This document shows positions 64,000 to 64,000 of a DNA stretch of 64,000 bases, piece by piece. The DNA is taken from positions 1 through 64,000 of the forward strand of contig JAURXM010000022.1 of NCBI GenBank assembly GCA_030654395.1, given 5' to 3'. This stretch comes from Aquabacterium sp. (lineage in GTDB: Bacteria; Pseudomonadota; Gammaproteobacteria; Burkholderiales; Burkholderiaceae_C). The first letter of the stretch is position 1; each line of letters opens with the position of its first letter. The notes under the pieces are model-generated. The model did not search any database and was not told the origin of the DNA. It worked only from the letters and a program-made list of their open reading frames with translations. The position numbers and the translations under genes are program-made.

Positions 64000-64000
64000 C

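Overview
The window looks like chromosomal DNA of a betaproteobacterium of the order Burkholderiales, most likely a Comamonadaceae-type freshwater organism. This is inferred from gene order (murA-hisGDCBHAF, hisIE-tatABC, petABC-sspAB, hrcA-nadK-recN-rapZ) and from the protein sequences; no 16S gene is present. Nearly all of it codes for protein, no gap between genes exceeds about 300 bases, and no transposase, integrase, phage gene or CRISPR array was seen.

Region 1 (1-10.6 kb) is a surface-adhesion module of the Lap type. It holds the C-terminal 1,925 residues of a giant type I-secreted adhesin, a degenerate GGDEF/EAL receptor (LapD-like), a periplasmic transglutaminase-like cysteine protease (LapG-like) and a TolC-family export channel (LapE-like) with an extra C-terminal NTF2-like domain. 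In the known paradigm LapD, when bound to c-di-GMP, sequesters LapG so that the adhesin stays on the cell surface. The ABC exporter and adaptor (LapB, LapC) and the adhesin N-terminus lie outside the window. The adhesin carries eight tandem 123-128 residue units arranged as an exactly phased duplication of a four-unit, 1,497-bp block.

Region 2 (10.7-20.6 kb) has a DHH phosphoesterase, a fatty acid desaturase translationally coupled to an AraC-type regulator, a metallo-beta-lactamase-fold hydrolase followed by a LysR regulator whose reading frame ends inside a CAU-anticodon tRNA, then hrcA, nadK, recN and rapZ.

Region 3 (20.6-37.9 kb) is catabolic and efflux DNA. A minus-strand set (thioesterase, acyl-CoA ligase, FadB-like bifunctional enzyme, then a six-gene unit of acyl-CoA dehydrogenase, Dabb protein, SDR, hotdog thioesterase, MDR oxidoreductase, SDR) would activate and beta-oxidise an acyl substrate. 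It diverges from a TetR regulator that is coupled to an RND pump (adaptor, inner-membrane pump, a PCMT-like methyltransferase and TolC).

Region 4 (37.9-47 kb) contains a small zinc-ribbon protein, tRNA-Thr(TGT), sspB-sspA, the cytochrome bc1 operon petABC (read leftward), mscL, a DUF1631 protein and pdxA.

Region 5 (47-64 kb) contains hisIE-tatABC, an HtrA-type protease, a NIF3 protein, a LysM-FecR protein coupled to a CHASE2 histidine kinase, then on the other strand murA-hisGDCBHAF, a BolA protein and the end of an ABC-2 permease. The orientation of hisI-to-nif3 relative to hisF and petA suggests that a block was inverted, splitting the usual continuous his-tat-htrA-nif3-pet-ssp run.
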